Source of the DNA: a virus
Length of the DNA: 21,107 nucleotides
Direction: 5' to 3' (one strand)
Virus record (IMG/VR): IMGVR_UViG_3300020433_000062
Location: 1 to 21,107 of that record
The notes beneath the pieces were generated by a model. The model saw only the letters and a list, made by a program, of their open reading frames with translations. It ran no database searches and was not told the origin of the DNA. Every line of letters begins with the position of its first letter. Positions within the stretch are counted from its first letter, which is position 1. Both the position numbers and the translations under genes were made by a program. Below, piece by piece: positions 1 through 5,537 of this stretch.

Positions 1-583
1 AGAACCCTTCGATACTACTGGGTTCCCCTTCTGGCAGGACGATGAAGCACCCGAAGAACCCACTGATAAGACCATTGCTGATGCAGCAGAGTCACTTGCA
101 CAGGGTAAAATCGTTGGTTGGTACCAAGGACGTGGTGAAATAGGTCCAAGAGCACTAGGACACCGTTCTATCCTTGTAAACCCCAGATTACCGAACGCTA
201 AGAACCATTTGAACAAACAGGTCAAGCATAGAGAACACTTCCGACCCTTCGGTGCTGCGGTACTACTGGAAGATACACAACAATACTTCGATTTTAAGGG
301 TAAGAGTCCATATATGAACACATGTGCATACGTTCACGACGAAGAATTGTTGTCTGTGACACATGTGGATGGCAGCAGTCGCATACAAACAGTGGAGGGT
401 GATGATTGTTTTGCTAAGTTGCTTCGTAAGTACAAAGAACTGACAGGTGACTCTGTTTTACTCAATACATCACTGAATATGGGTGGTAAACCAATAGCAT
501 CTAAGATGTGGGAAGCAAAAGAATTATTCTCTAAGAAGGGAATAGAAGATATGTATATCGGAAATGATAAATTGTCTAAATAA
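1..583 (+). CDS. Carbamoyltransferase, C-terminal part (5' end outside window)
   Basis: The reading frame is open from base 2 to the TAA at 581-583 (193 codons visible). The signature GRGEIGPRALGHRSIL, followed shortly by HLNKQVKHREHFRPFG, is typical of the C-terminal domain of the NodU/CmcH/HypF-like carbamoyltransferase family. That family transfers a carbamoyl group from carbamoyl phosphate to a sugar or other hydroxyl. A later stretch, DSVLLNTSLNMGGKPI, is also a conserved family block. The N-terminal domain, with the metal and carbamoyl-adenylate site, lies upstream of the window. Such genes occur in T4-like cyanophages; the substrate is unknown, and modification of sugars or cell-surface glycans is only a guess. 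The family call is secure; completeness and substrate cannot be judged here. Confidence 0.88.
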   Translation, partial: EPFDTTGFPFWQDDEAPEEPTDKTIADAAESLAQGKIVGWYQGRGEIGPRALGHRSILVNPRLPNAKNHLNKQVKHREHFRPFGAAVLLEDTQQYFDFKGKSPYMNTCAYVHDEELLSVTHVDGSSRIQTVEGDDCFAKLLRKYKELTGDSVLLNTSLNMGGKPIASKMWEAKELFSKKGIEDMYIGNDKLSK

Positions 584-605
584 AGGTGCATACGATATGC
601 ATTTA
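582..605 (+). promoter_or_regulatory. Distant Shine-Dalgarno with intervening hairpin
   Basis: AAAGG (582-586) lies 18 bases before the ATG at 605, too far for normal use. The gap holds a perfect inverted repeat: TGCATA (587-592), loop CGA, TATGCA (596-601). If this folds, the Shine-Dalgarno sits about 3 bases from the start codon. T4 genes 25 and 38 are known to use hairpins of this kind. Folding and function are inferred. Confidence 0.4.
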
Positions 606-1000
606 TGGCAGAAGTAAAGGAAAAACCAAAAGGTATCATCGGCAAACTAAAAGAGAAGGTTGATGACAAAGAGGAACAACTAGCATACCTAGCGACTCTT
701 ATAAGAGTGATAGTTCTAGTGTGGTCGGCAGGAATATTGACGTTAAACTACGTTAAAATACCAGGTTATGATGCAGGAGAAAAGATTGATCCAACTTTCA
801 TAGCTTCGGTCTTCACAGGAACACTAGCTACTTTTGGCGTCCAAGCGGGAGGTAAGAAAAAGAATGGTGATGGTAGTGGTAGTGCCAACATATCTAAAAA
901 AGATATGGAATTCCTTATCGCTAAGGCATCAGAGACTGCTCCTGCACAAACTATCAGGATTGAATCAGGTCCTGTAAAAATAGTCCCAGATACAAAGTAA
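605..1000 (+). CDS. Small two-helix membrane protein, unknown (holin-like topology)
   Basis: This 131-residue protein is not recognised. It has a charged N-terminus rich in Lys/Glu (1-25), a hydrophobic segment at about 28-48, a short loop, a second weaker hydrophobic segment at about 62-80, and a hydrophilic tail that begins with a GGKKKNGDGSG linker. Two membrane helices with charged ends fit a small holin or another inner-membrane phage protein, but no sequence signature proves this. It opens a run of four plus-strand genes, three of them with clear membrane segments. The start ATG at 605 has an unusual ribosome-binding arrangement with a hairpin between Shine-Dalgarno and ATG. The next gene starts 4 bases after its stop. 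Coding status is well supported by context; function is not. Confidence 0.7.
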   Translation: MAEVKEKPKGIIGKLKEKVDDKEEQLAYLATLIRVIVLVWSAGILTLNYVKIPGYDAGEKIDPTFIASVFTGTLATFGVQAGGKKKNGDGSGSANISKKDMEFLIAKASETAPAQTIRIESGPVKIVPDTK

Positions 1001-1004
1001 AATT

Positions 1005-1223
1005 ATGCAAAAACTTGTTAATGCTATCGCCATTTTTGGTGGTGTGGTGTCACTTTCAGTCGTAGGACTGGGTGGATATGTATTCATCCGTAAGGATGCA
1101 ATCATTGAAGATATTAAAACAAAAGTAACAGGAGCAGCACTCGGTGCAGTGACTGGTTCGTTACCTGACATGGTTCCAGACGCTCTACCTGACTTCTCTG
1201 GACCCGCTTTACCGATCAAATGA
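1005..1223 (+). CDS. Small single-pass membrane protein, unknown
   Basis: A 72-residue protein with one N-terminal hydrophobic segment (about 5-27), then a charged stretch (RKDAIIEDIKTKVTG) and a Pro/Asp-rich tail (residues about 52-70) with repeated P-D elements. There is no signal-peptidase-like site with small residues, so an N-terminal membrane anchor is more likely than secretion. It sits 4 bases after the upstream membrane protein gene, and its stop codon overlaps the next start (ATGA at 1220-1223), so the genes are probably cotranscribed and translationally coupled. No function can be assigned. Confidence 0.65.
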   Translation: MQKLVNAIAIFGGVVSLSVVGLGGYVFIRKDAIIEDIKTKVTGAALGAVTGSLPDMVPDALPDFSGPALPIK

Positions 1224-1777
1224 AGAGCAGGAACATACTTATAGCGACAGTGGGTGGTCTGGTAGGACTCTCACATATAGGTATGATTGCACTCCTCGTA
1301 TCACGAGTTGGAGTTAAAGACCAGATACCACTTATCAGTCCACCAGTAGGACCATATACATCATATGCTATATCAGCATCTAAGGATGGGTATAAGGTAA
1401 GTTATCAAGCAAATGACCCTAAAACTATGGTCAAGAGCACATCAACTAAGGTCAAAGGTCTAACAAAGAAAACAGAAACTACTGTTGTAGATGAGTATAC
1501 AATGGATGGTAAGACCCATTTAGGTGTACTAGGCATGGCAGAGGCAAATGCACTCAACGTAGCATGCATCAAGGCAGAAGGTGGTGGTGAACAGACAGGC
1601 AAGGTAGTAGGTGCTGCTGTTGGTACTGCTGCTGGTGCAAAGGTAGTTGCTGTACCATTTGTAGGTCCAGTTCTAGGAGGTCTTGTAGCACTAGGTGCTG
1701 CTGATAAAGGTGCCGACATAGGTGGTCAGATAGCGACTGAATGGAGTGAAGCGTGTGACCCTGATACAACCGATTAA
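1220..1777 (+). CDS. Membrane-anchored protein with glycine-rich C-terminal region, unknown
   Basis: This 185-residue protein has an N-terminal hydrophobic anchor (about 6-28), a polar middle (40-120) and a Gly/Ala/Val-rich stretch at 121-170. Regularly spaced glycines there (for example GKVVGAAVGTAAGAKV and VGPVLGGLVALGAADKG) resemble a glycine-zipper membrane hairpin as found in some pore-forming or envelope proteins. Cysteines lie at about 115 and 179. The start overlaps the upstream stop as ATGA, which supports coupled translation. The last 32 bases overlap the next gene in another frame. Glycine-zipper proteins often insert in or span membranes; whether this one does, and why the phage needs it, is unknown. 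Confidence 0.68.
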   Translation: MKSRNILIATVGGLVGLSHIGMIALLVSRVGVKDQIPLISPPVGPYTSYAISASKDGYKVSYQANDPKTMVKSTSTKVKGLTKKTETTVVDEYTMDGKTHLGVLGMAEANALNVACIKAEGGGEQTGKVVGAAVGTAAGAKVVAVPFVGPVLGGLVALGAADKGADIGGQIATEWSEACDPDTTD

Positions 1778-2555
1778 TATAAACGATGTCAATATATTTG
1801 ACATAACATTGCCCCCGATCACGCAAAGATATAGCGTGACACCAGGGGCATTGCCATTTTATAACCCAGTAACGGTACCAGTTGGTGTACCTTTGATTCT
1901 GATGCCTGGATGTGTAGAAGCACACCCAGAAAGTAAACCACAGAACCCAAATGATAACTTAGTCAAGGATGATGAGGACGGAGCAAAGGTATATTGTGAT
2001 GCTGGTATGCCATCCTTTGATGCGATGGACTATACACCAGAGAATTTAATAATAACGAGAGAAATAGAGACACCTGTGGTAGAAGCACCACCCGCACCAG
2101 AGACACCAGAAGTAGAAGCACCAGATATACCACCCACAAACGAAGAACTTCCCTGCCCTGGACCAAATGCACCTAGAATAGGTGACATAGCACAGAACAA
2201 GGAAGAGAAAGTATCAGGTTTTGAAAAACAGATTGACCCTGTAACTAATAAGGAAATCTGTGTGATATTGTATGAGGATATACCACCATTAGAAGCACTA
2301 TTACCAGACGTTCAGACAGTGAGTACCACCGCAGTTATAGCAACAGTTGCTACGGGATCTGCACTCCTAGCGAAACCTCTTGCAGACCTGTTGATGAGGA
2401 CTTTTCGCCCCGCCATAAAGAAGGGATTGACCACTTTCCAAACCAAGGTTTTGAAGAAGAAACCGAGGCAGTTAAGTCGCTCTGAGATCCAGACGAATCA
2501 GTATCGGAAAAAGAAAGGTTTAGATCCTTTTTCTCCTCCGAAGAAGAGGGGTTAA
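1746..2555 (+). CDS. Proline-rich protein with possible membrane segment and basic tail, unknown
   Basis: The frame runs 269 codons from a GTG at 1746 (another GTG is at 1755); the first in-frame ATG is much further in. Regions seen are an N-terminal beta-like segment (1-55), an acidic part, a Pro/Glu/Ala-rich linker (108-140, with repeats such as EAPPAPETPEVEAP), a weak hydrophobic segment (about 191-212), and a strongly basic tail (KKKPRQLSRS, then KKKGLDPFSPPKKRG). It may be anchored with the Pro-rich part extending to one side of the membrane. Its last 206 bases overlap the end of the opposite-strand gene. Start choice is uncertain because no good Shine-Dalgarno is visible and the gene overlaps the upstream one by 32 bases. 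Function unknown. Confidence 0.65.
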   Translation: MKRVTLIQPININDVNIFDITLPPITQRYSVTPGALPFYNPVTVPVGVPLILMPGCVEAHPESKPQNPNDNLVKDDEDGAKVYCDAGMPSFDAMDYTPENLIITREIETPVVEAPPAPETPEVEAPDIPPTNEELPCPGPNAPRIGDIAQNKEEKVSGFEKQIDPVTNKEICVILYEDIPPLEALLPDVQTVSTTAVIATVATGSALLAKPLADLLMRTFRPAIKKGLTTFQTKVLKKKPRQLSRSEIQTNQYRKKKGLDPFSPPKKRG

Positions 2556-3183
2556 GTTGATGGACGTGTGGTTTCACTACATGTACACCTTCCACAACGA
2601 CATCAGCACATATCTTATGATACGGTGAGTTTTTGTGGAACCGAATTCCTTCCTTGTAGAGTTCACCACAGTTTTTTAATCTTGCTATCTCAAAGTCTAA
2701 TCTTTTATTGGCGATGTTTTGTGTTTGTAATGCTATCTGTGTCTCTACTGCTAGTTTACACTGCTCTTGTGCCTTTTTATCTAATGGTATTGACCATGTT
2801 GCAGACACACCAACAGATGCGTTCAGTTGATCCTTCTGACCTGTACGAGTAGGCATGTAATATAAAATATTCCCTGGATTGTCGATCTGACCGTCATCAT
2901 CAGCGTCATGTATGTCGTACACTGGGTCATTCCAATACGCTTCGTATGGTTTTTGTCCAGAAATTGATCCAGTGACGTAGGGAGTTATGTTGAGGGTACT
3001 ACCTTGACACTGGATACCATTACCATATGTGTTTGTTATATACGGTCCTTGTAAAACTTGAATAGCTTGATTGGTCACTGACCCACTGCTATTAGCGATG
3101 GGTGATGCAGTAGCACTAACACCACCAACAGTTTCAGCACGAACACTAGGCATAAACCCAGTGATAGCAAGGGATATCCCTAT
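2350..3183 (-). CDS. Exported protein, unknown, lacking a canonical start codon
   Basis: The frame codes for an export-signal-like stretch (YLSAIGISLAITGFMPSVRA, then ETVGG), a Ser/Thr/Gly-rich segment, a motif DADDDGQID resembling a calcium-binding acidic loop, a helical segment with charged repeats (NIANKRLDFEIARLKNCGEL), and a Ser-rich tail of about 70 residues. Cysteines recur (QCQ, QCK, NCG, ICADV). No ATG, GTG or TTG lies between the upstream gene's coding region and the signal core. The options are ATA at 3183-3181, which overlaps the upstream TAG, ATG at 3153 (which would remove the signal core), or a far-upstream start at 3345 that would overprint the neighbour. I place the 5' end at the ATA. 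The 3' 206 bases overlap the convergent plus-strand gene. I believe similar proteins occur in marine T4-like phages; function unknown. Confidence 0.62.
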   Translation of the reverse strand: MGISLAITGFMPSVRAETVGGVSATASPIANSSGSVTNQAIQVLQGPYITNTYGNGIQCQGSTLNITPYVTGSISGQKPYEAYWNDPVYDIHDADDDGQIDNPGNILYYMPTRTGQKDQLNASVGVSATWSIPLDKKAQEQCKLAVETQIALQTQNIANKRLDFEIARLKNCGELYKEGIRFHKNSPYHKICADVVVEGVHVVKPHVHQLNPSSSEEKKDLNLSFSDTDSSGSQSDLTASVSSSKPWFGKWSIPSLWRGEKSSSTGLQEVSLGVQIP

Positions 3184-3608
3184 TGCTGAAAGATACTGGT
3201 TGTGTCTGTGACGCTTTGGATAGTGGTGGTTCGATTTATCACGGTGTGATTCGACAACCCTGGTCCGCTGTATGTCTCTGTGAATTGGAAGTTCGCACCT
3301 GGCGTTGTCTGTGTAAACGTCGGTTTTGTATCCACTCCTGTCCATGTTGAAGCAACTCCTTCAATAGTTACATTATTAGTTGTAGTTGTTGGTGATAGAT
3401 TACCAGATGCTGTAACACCAGTGCCTGTTGCGGTCCACTGGTACCCAGTATTATAATCCATCGAATTTATAGTCTCAGTGACTGTCGTAGTCGTCTCAGT
3501 GTGAGACGTCATACTACCTTGGGTGAAATTAGGCACCACAGGCACTGCAAACACTGGGTTTACGCCCATGGCAAAGCATATAAGAAGTAGTTTTATGTTA
3601 CTCCTCAT
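3180..3608 (-). CDS. Exported Thr-rich protein, unknown
   Basis: This 142-residue protein starts with a good signal peptide (MRSNIKLLLICFAMGVNPVFA, cleavage probably before VPVVPN). The mature part is rich in Thr/Ser and aromatic residues with alternating polar pattern, suggesting beta structure. I chose ATG 3608 over the GTG at 3617 because AGGTGA lies 5 bases before the ATG, at normal Shine-Dalgarno distance; the GTG directly follows the previous stop. It is the middle gene of three minus-strand genes. A block near the middle of the mature part (TPGANFQFTETYSGPG) resembles one in the neighbour at 3618-4124, so the two may be diverged duplicates. Function unknown; a periplasmic, outer-surface or virion location is possible. 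Confidence 0.7.
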   Translation of the reverse strand: MRSNIKLLLICFAMGVNPVFAVPVVPNFTQGSMTSHTETTTTVTETINSMDYNTGYQWTATGTGVTASGNLSPTTTTNNVTIEGVASTWTGVDTKPTFTQTTPGANFQFTETYSGPGLSNHTVINRTTTIQSVTDTTSIFQQ

Positions 3609-3617
3609 ATGTCTCAC

Positions 3618-4124
3618 CTATCTCACTGTTAGTTCGCTGACCACCTGTCCAGTCGCTTGTGTACCAGCACCACCAGCAGTTATTGCAATGGTTCCTGATG
3701 TATCGATTGTACCCGCTAGACTACCCGCTGACCCTGCTGCTGTTGATACTTGACTGGAAAAGTTTCCAACCTCACCAACAGTCGGTGCACTACCTGATAT
3801 AGCATCACCTTGGGTGAATGACTGAGTAAAGCTCCAACTCTCCCCTGCTGTTGCCTGGGTTGCTGATAACGTAGGTATAGAACCAACACCTGATGAGATA
3901 GTCATACTACCTATGGATGCTGTTGCACTACCGCCTGTTGGTGTGTACTGTGTGGTCACATTGTTACCACTTACAGAGTACGTCGAACCAATACGCTCAA
4001 CCTGTGTTGCTGCTGCGTTTACGTTTAACTGAACTGATGAACTTAACTTATGTGTGATGTCTGCATGAGCAGCACCTACACCTAAGAAAGGCATCATACC
4101 GAAGAAGATTAATAATCGTTTCAT
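3618..4124 (-). CDS. Exported Ser/Thr/Gly-rich protein, unknown
   Basis: A 168-residue protein with a clear signal peptide (MKRLLIFFGMMPFLGVGAAHA, cleavage before DITHK). The mature part is low in charge and rich in Ser, Thr, Gly, Ala and Val, typical of beta-rich extracellular or fibre-like proteins. It contains TAGESWSFTQSFTQGD, which resembles a block in the following gene product. This is the first gene after a minus-strand T4-type late promoter (4156-4149), so it is probably made late together with the next two genes. GAAGGTAG lies about 11 bases upstream of the ATG. Possible roles are a minor virion component or an envelope-acting late protein; nothing in the sequence decides. Confidence 0.72.
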   Translation of the reverse strand: MKRLLIFFGMMPFLGVGAAHADITHKLSSSVQLNVNAAATQVERIGSTYSVSGNNVTTQYTPTGGSATASIGSMTISSGVGSIPTLSATQATAGESWSFTQSFTQGDAISGSAPTVGEVGNFSSQVSTAAGSAGSLAGTIDTSGTIAITAGGAGTQATGQVVSELTVR

Positions 4125-4148
4125 GATTTTTTATACTACCTTCACCCA

Positions 4149-4156
4149 TATTTATA
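4149..4156 (-). promoter_or_regulatory. T4-type late promoter for the minus-strand exported-protein genes
   Basis: On the minus strand bases 4156 to 4149 read TATAAATA, the exact T4 late promoter sequence recognised by the gp55 sigma factor with the sliding clamp. It lies 25 bases before the ATG at 4124, leaving a short leader that contains GAAGGTAG. It is correctly oriented and lies in the only long noncoding gap of this region. Confidence 0.75.
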
Positions 4157-4182
4157 CCTAAAATTATTACAGTTTTCCGTAC

Positions 4183-4211
4183 TTGAAAAAACGATACAAC
4201 TGTACTAAATA
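4183..4211 (+). promoter_or_regulatory. Possible sigma-70-like promoter for hsp20
   Basis: TTGAAA (4183-4188), a 17-base spacer and TAAATA (4206-4211) form a -35/-10 pair with a good -35 and a weak -10. It lies 52 bases before the hsp20 ATG, divergent from the late promoter on the other strand. CTAAATA at 4205-4211 could instead be a degenerate late promoter. Either reading gives a leader of about 45 bases. Confidence 0.4.
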
Positions 4212-4216
4212 TAGGT

Positions 4217-4233
4217 AGTTGCCTTCGGGGACT
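4217..4233 (+). promoter_or_regulatory. UUCG-capped hairpin in the hsp20 leader
   Basis: AGTTGCC (4217-4223), TTCG (4224-4227) and GGGACT (4228-4233) can fold into a short stem with one bulged G and a C(UUCG)G loop. C(UUCG)G hairpins are common in T4 transcripts and are unusually stable. Here it sits in the leader, 20 bases before the Shine-Dalgarno, where it could protect the mRNA 5' end. This is a by-eye fold only. Confidence 0.35.
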
Positions 4234-4262
4234 ACAAACAAACTCGCTTACTAAGGAGAACT

Positions 4263-4697
4263 ATGAGAACATTAAACTTCTCGTCCAGAGATATGGACAA
4301 GATCTTTGACGCTGCAATGACTTACAGCGTTGGATTTGAAGATCTATTCAACAGGATGCATTCATCGGCATCAATCCACACATCTTACCCACCATATAAC
4401 ATAGTCAAAGAGACTGAATCAGAGTGGAGAATCGAGATGGCACTAGCAGGATGGTCTAAGGATGATATAGAGATTAGTACAGAAACTAACGTCCTAACCA
4501 TTAAGTCTAAGGCAGAACAGGAATCAGATGGAGACTTTATTCATCGTGGAGTTGCCAAGAGGTCATTCACTAAGACATTTAACATCGCAGATGATGTAGA
4601 AATAGGTGACATCACATACGAAAACGGACTATTGAACATCAAACTTACTAAGATAGTTCCAGAGAGTCAGAAACGAAAAGTCTATGACATAAAGTAG
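4263..4697 (+). CDS. hsp20: Small heat shock protein, Hsp20/alpha-crystallin family
   Basis: A 144-residue ATP-independent chaperone that binds unfolding proteins. The N-terminal arm (1-40) includes MDKIFDAAMTYSVGFEDLFNRM; the alpha-crystallin domain runs from about 41 to 135 with WRIEMALAGWSKDDIEI and the hallmark YENGLLNIKL near its end. It ends in a short basic tail (KRKVYDIK) with a degenerate I/V-x-I anchor. The start has a strong AAGGAG 4 bases before the ATG. Hsp20 is a marker gene of T4-like marine cyanophages, generally thought to help virion assembly or protect proteins during infection. It stands alone: divergent gene upstream, terminator downstream. Confidence 0.95.
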   Translation: MRTLNFSSRDMDKIFDAAMTYSVGFEDLFNRMHSSASIHTSYPPYNIVKETESEWRIEMALAGWSKDDIEISTETNVLTIKSKAEQESDGDFIHRGVAKRSFTKTFNIADDVEIGDITYENGLLNIKLTKIVPESQKRKVYDIK

Positions 4698-4716
4698 TCT
4701 ATATAATAGACAACCG

Positions 4717-4740
4717 AAGAGACCCCCAGTGGTCTCTTTT
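4717..4740 (+). terminator. Rho-independent terminator after hsp20
   Basis: Perfect 8-bp stem AAGAGACC (4717-4724) / GGTCTCTT (4731-4738), loop CCCAGT, with the T run beginning inside the stem (TTTT at 4737-4740). It lies 20 bases after the hsp20 stop, so hsp20 is probably a single-gene transcript. The loop and right arm end 16 bases before the next ATG. Confidence 0.8.
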
Positions 4741-4755
4741 CTATTGGAGAATTTT

Positions 4756-4998
4756 ATGAACATGTATGTCAATCTGTGTCCTGCATATACACAGAAGAGT
4801 GACTCAGTAACTATGGACGTTCCACCTGACATGACGGAACACTTTATGCAGTATGTGTATACCTTATCTGACGAAAAGAACATATCCGCTAGACGAGCGT
4901 TCAATGATATGCTAAGATATACATTTGACACCCTTATGGAGAAAGATTATGAGCGCAAGAGTCGTAAGAATGATAAACGGAGAAGACGTAATCGCTGA
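4756..4998 (+). CDS. Small protein with very basic tail, unknown
   Basis: An 80-residue protein not recognised. ATG 4756 is chosen because GGAGA (4746-4750) stands 5 bases before it; the more upstream ATG at 4729 would start inside the terminator stem-loop. The middle is predicted helical (EHFMQYVYTLSDEKNISARRAFNDML) and the last 16 residues are almost all Lys/Arg/Asn (ending KNDKRRRRNR), suggesting nucleic-acid contact. It overlaps the start of the next gene by 50 bases in another frame, and that overlap encodes the basic tail. It leads the polymerase gene string, so a replication-related role is possible but unproven. Confidence 0.6.
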   Translation: MNMYVNLCPAYTQKSDSVTMDVPPDMTEHFMQYVYTLSDEKNISARRAFNDMLRYTFDTLMEKDYERKSRKNDKRRRRNR

Positions 4999-5290
4999 CG
5001 TCAAGGAAGTTCGTGAATCTAACGACGGTCCTGCACTTGCTTATAAACTTACGCAACCATATACCGTTACAATTCAACAACCTCCCGAGGTTACGTTTGA
5101 AACTGATGCAGAAACAGCGATAACAGACTTCACACAGTTAGATGTAGAGTTCACAGTTTATGTACCCTTCTCAGCAGAGGAGCACATCTTCTTACCTCTC
5201 CCATCTGTGATGTTTATCTACAAACCATCAGATAATCTCGTAGAAAAGTACAATCAATTACTAGATCATGGTAAAACTAATCCTGCTTAA
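4949..5290 (+). CDS. Probable Sm-like (LSm-fold) small protein
   Basis: A 113-residue protein starting at ATG 4949, preceded by GGAGAAAG (4938-4945). The pattern is that of small phage Sm-like proteins: MINGEDVIADVKEV (first strands, with Gly-Glu-x-Val-Ile), a middle strand ALAYKLTQPYTVTI, then VEFTVYVPFSAEEHIFLPL and a closing VMFIYKPSDNLVEKYNQLL. The final strand followed by a Tyr-Asn-Gln-containing helix is a feature I associate with Sm-like proteins of T4-like phages. Sm proteins form rings that bind RNA. The call is by pattern only; there may be another small beta-barrel family. It lies directly upstream of a similar protein and the DNA polymerase gene. Confidence 0.5.
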   Translation: MSARVVRMINGEDVIADVKEVRESNDGPALAYKLTQPYTVTIQQPPEVTFETDAETAITDFTQLDVEFTVYVPFSAEEHIFLPLPSVMFIYKPSDNLVEKYNQLLDHGKTNPA

Positions 5291-5537
5291 AGCAGACATC
5301 AATAAGTATCTTATTGGAAAGATAACAGAACTAGATGAGGAACCATCGTTACTCATAGAGAATGTTTATCAAGTCAGAGACGAGAAAGACATCGTGAAGT
5401 ACCCTCAGTTTACAGATCAACGTGATTTGTTCTTGACTTCTGATGTAGTCTTTACTATAATAGATCCATCCAGCACTTTATTGGCAACTTATGTTACCAG
5501 TACAGGTGATATTAAAGCAGCAAACACCAACAATTAA
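5268..5537 (+). CDS. Small beta-rich protein, possible second Sm-like protein
   Basis: An 89-residue protein whose strand order echoes the preceding gene product: KLILLKADINKYLIGKITEL, then SLLIENVYQV, a polar insert, and DLFLTSDVVFTIIDPSSTLL near the end. The I/L-L-K...LIG.I start and the V-x-x-IIDPS ending fit the same small-barrel layout, so the pair may form a mixed ring or a dimer. The start overlaps the upstream gene by 23 bases; the stop overlaps the polymerase start as TAATG, so its translation is probably coupled to gp43. Function unknown. T4 itself has RegA, clamp and clamp-loader genes upstream of gene 43; this is not recognisable as any of those. Confidence 0.45.
   Translation: MVKLILLKADINKYLIGKITELDEEPSLLIENVYQVRDEKDIVKYPQFTDQRDLFLTSDVVFTIIDPSSTLLATYVTSTGDIKAANTNN

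Noticed and set aside
576-582. CTAAATA as a late promoter before the gene at 605
   Set aside because: It is the codons for Ser-Lys plus the stop of the carbamoyltransferase, and the first base departs from NATAAATA.
334-669. Minus-strand reading frame opposite the carbamoyltransferase
   Set aside because: A shadow of the conserved carbamoyltransferase frame with no supporting start signal.
1405-1925. Minus-strand frames (Ala/Thr- and Gln/His-rich) under the glycine-rich protein gene
   Set aside because: Their composition is the antisense of Gly/Ala/Val codons; no Shine-Dalgarno and no neighbours on that strand.
2568-2852. Plus-strand frame of 94 codons after the Pro-rich gene
   Set aside because: It lies antisense to the exported-protein gene, which has a coherent export signal and family-like sequence.
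3181-3345. Extending the minus-strand exported protein upstream to ATG 3345
   Set aside because: It would overprint the neighbouring gene, and it would place about 50 residues rich in His, Arg and Asp before the export signal, which is not signal-peptide-like.
3180-3608. Programmed frameshift joining the middle and last minus-strand exported proteins
   Set aside because: The frames differ by one, but no X-XXY-YYZ slippery site is present and the fusion would contain two export signals.
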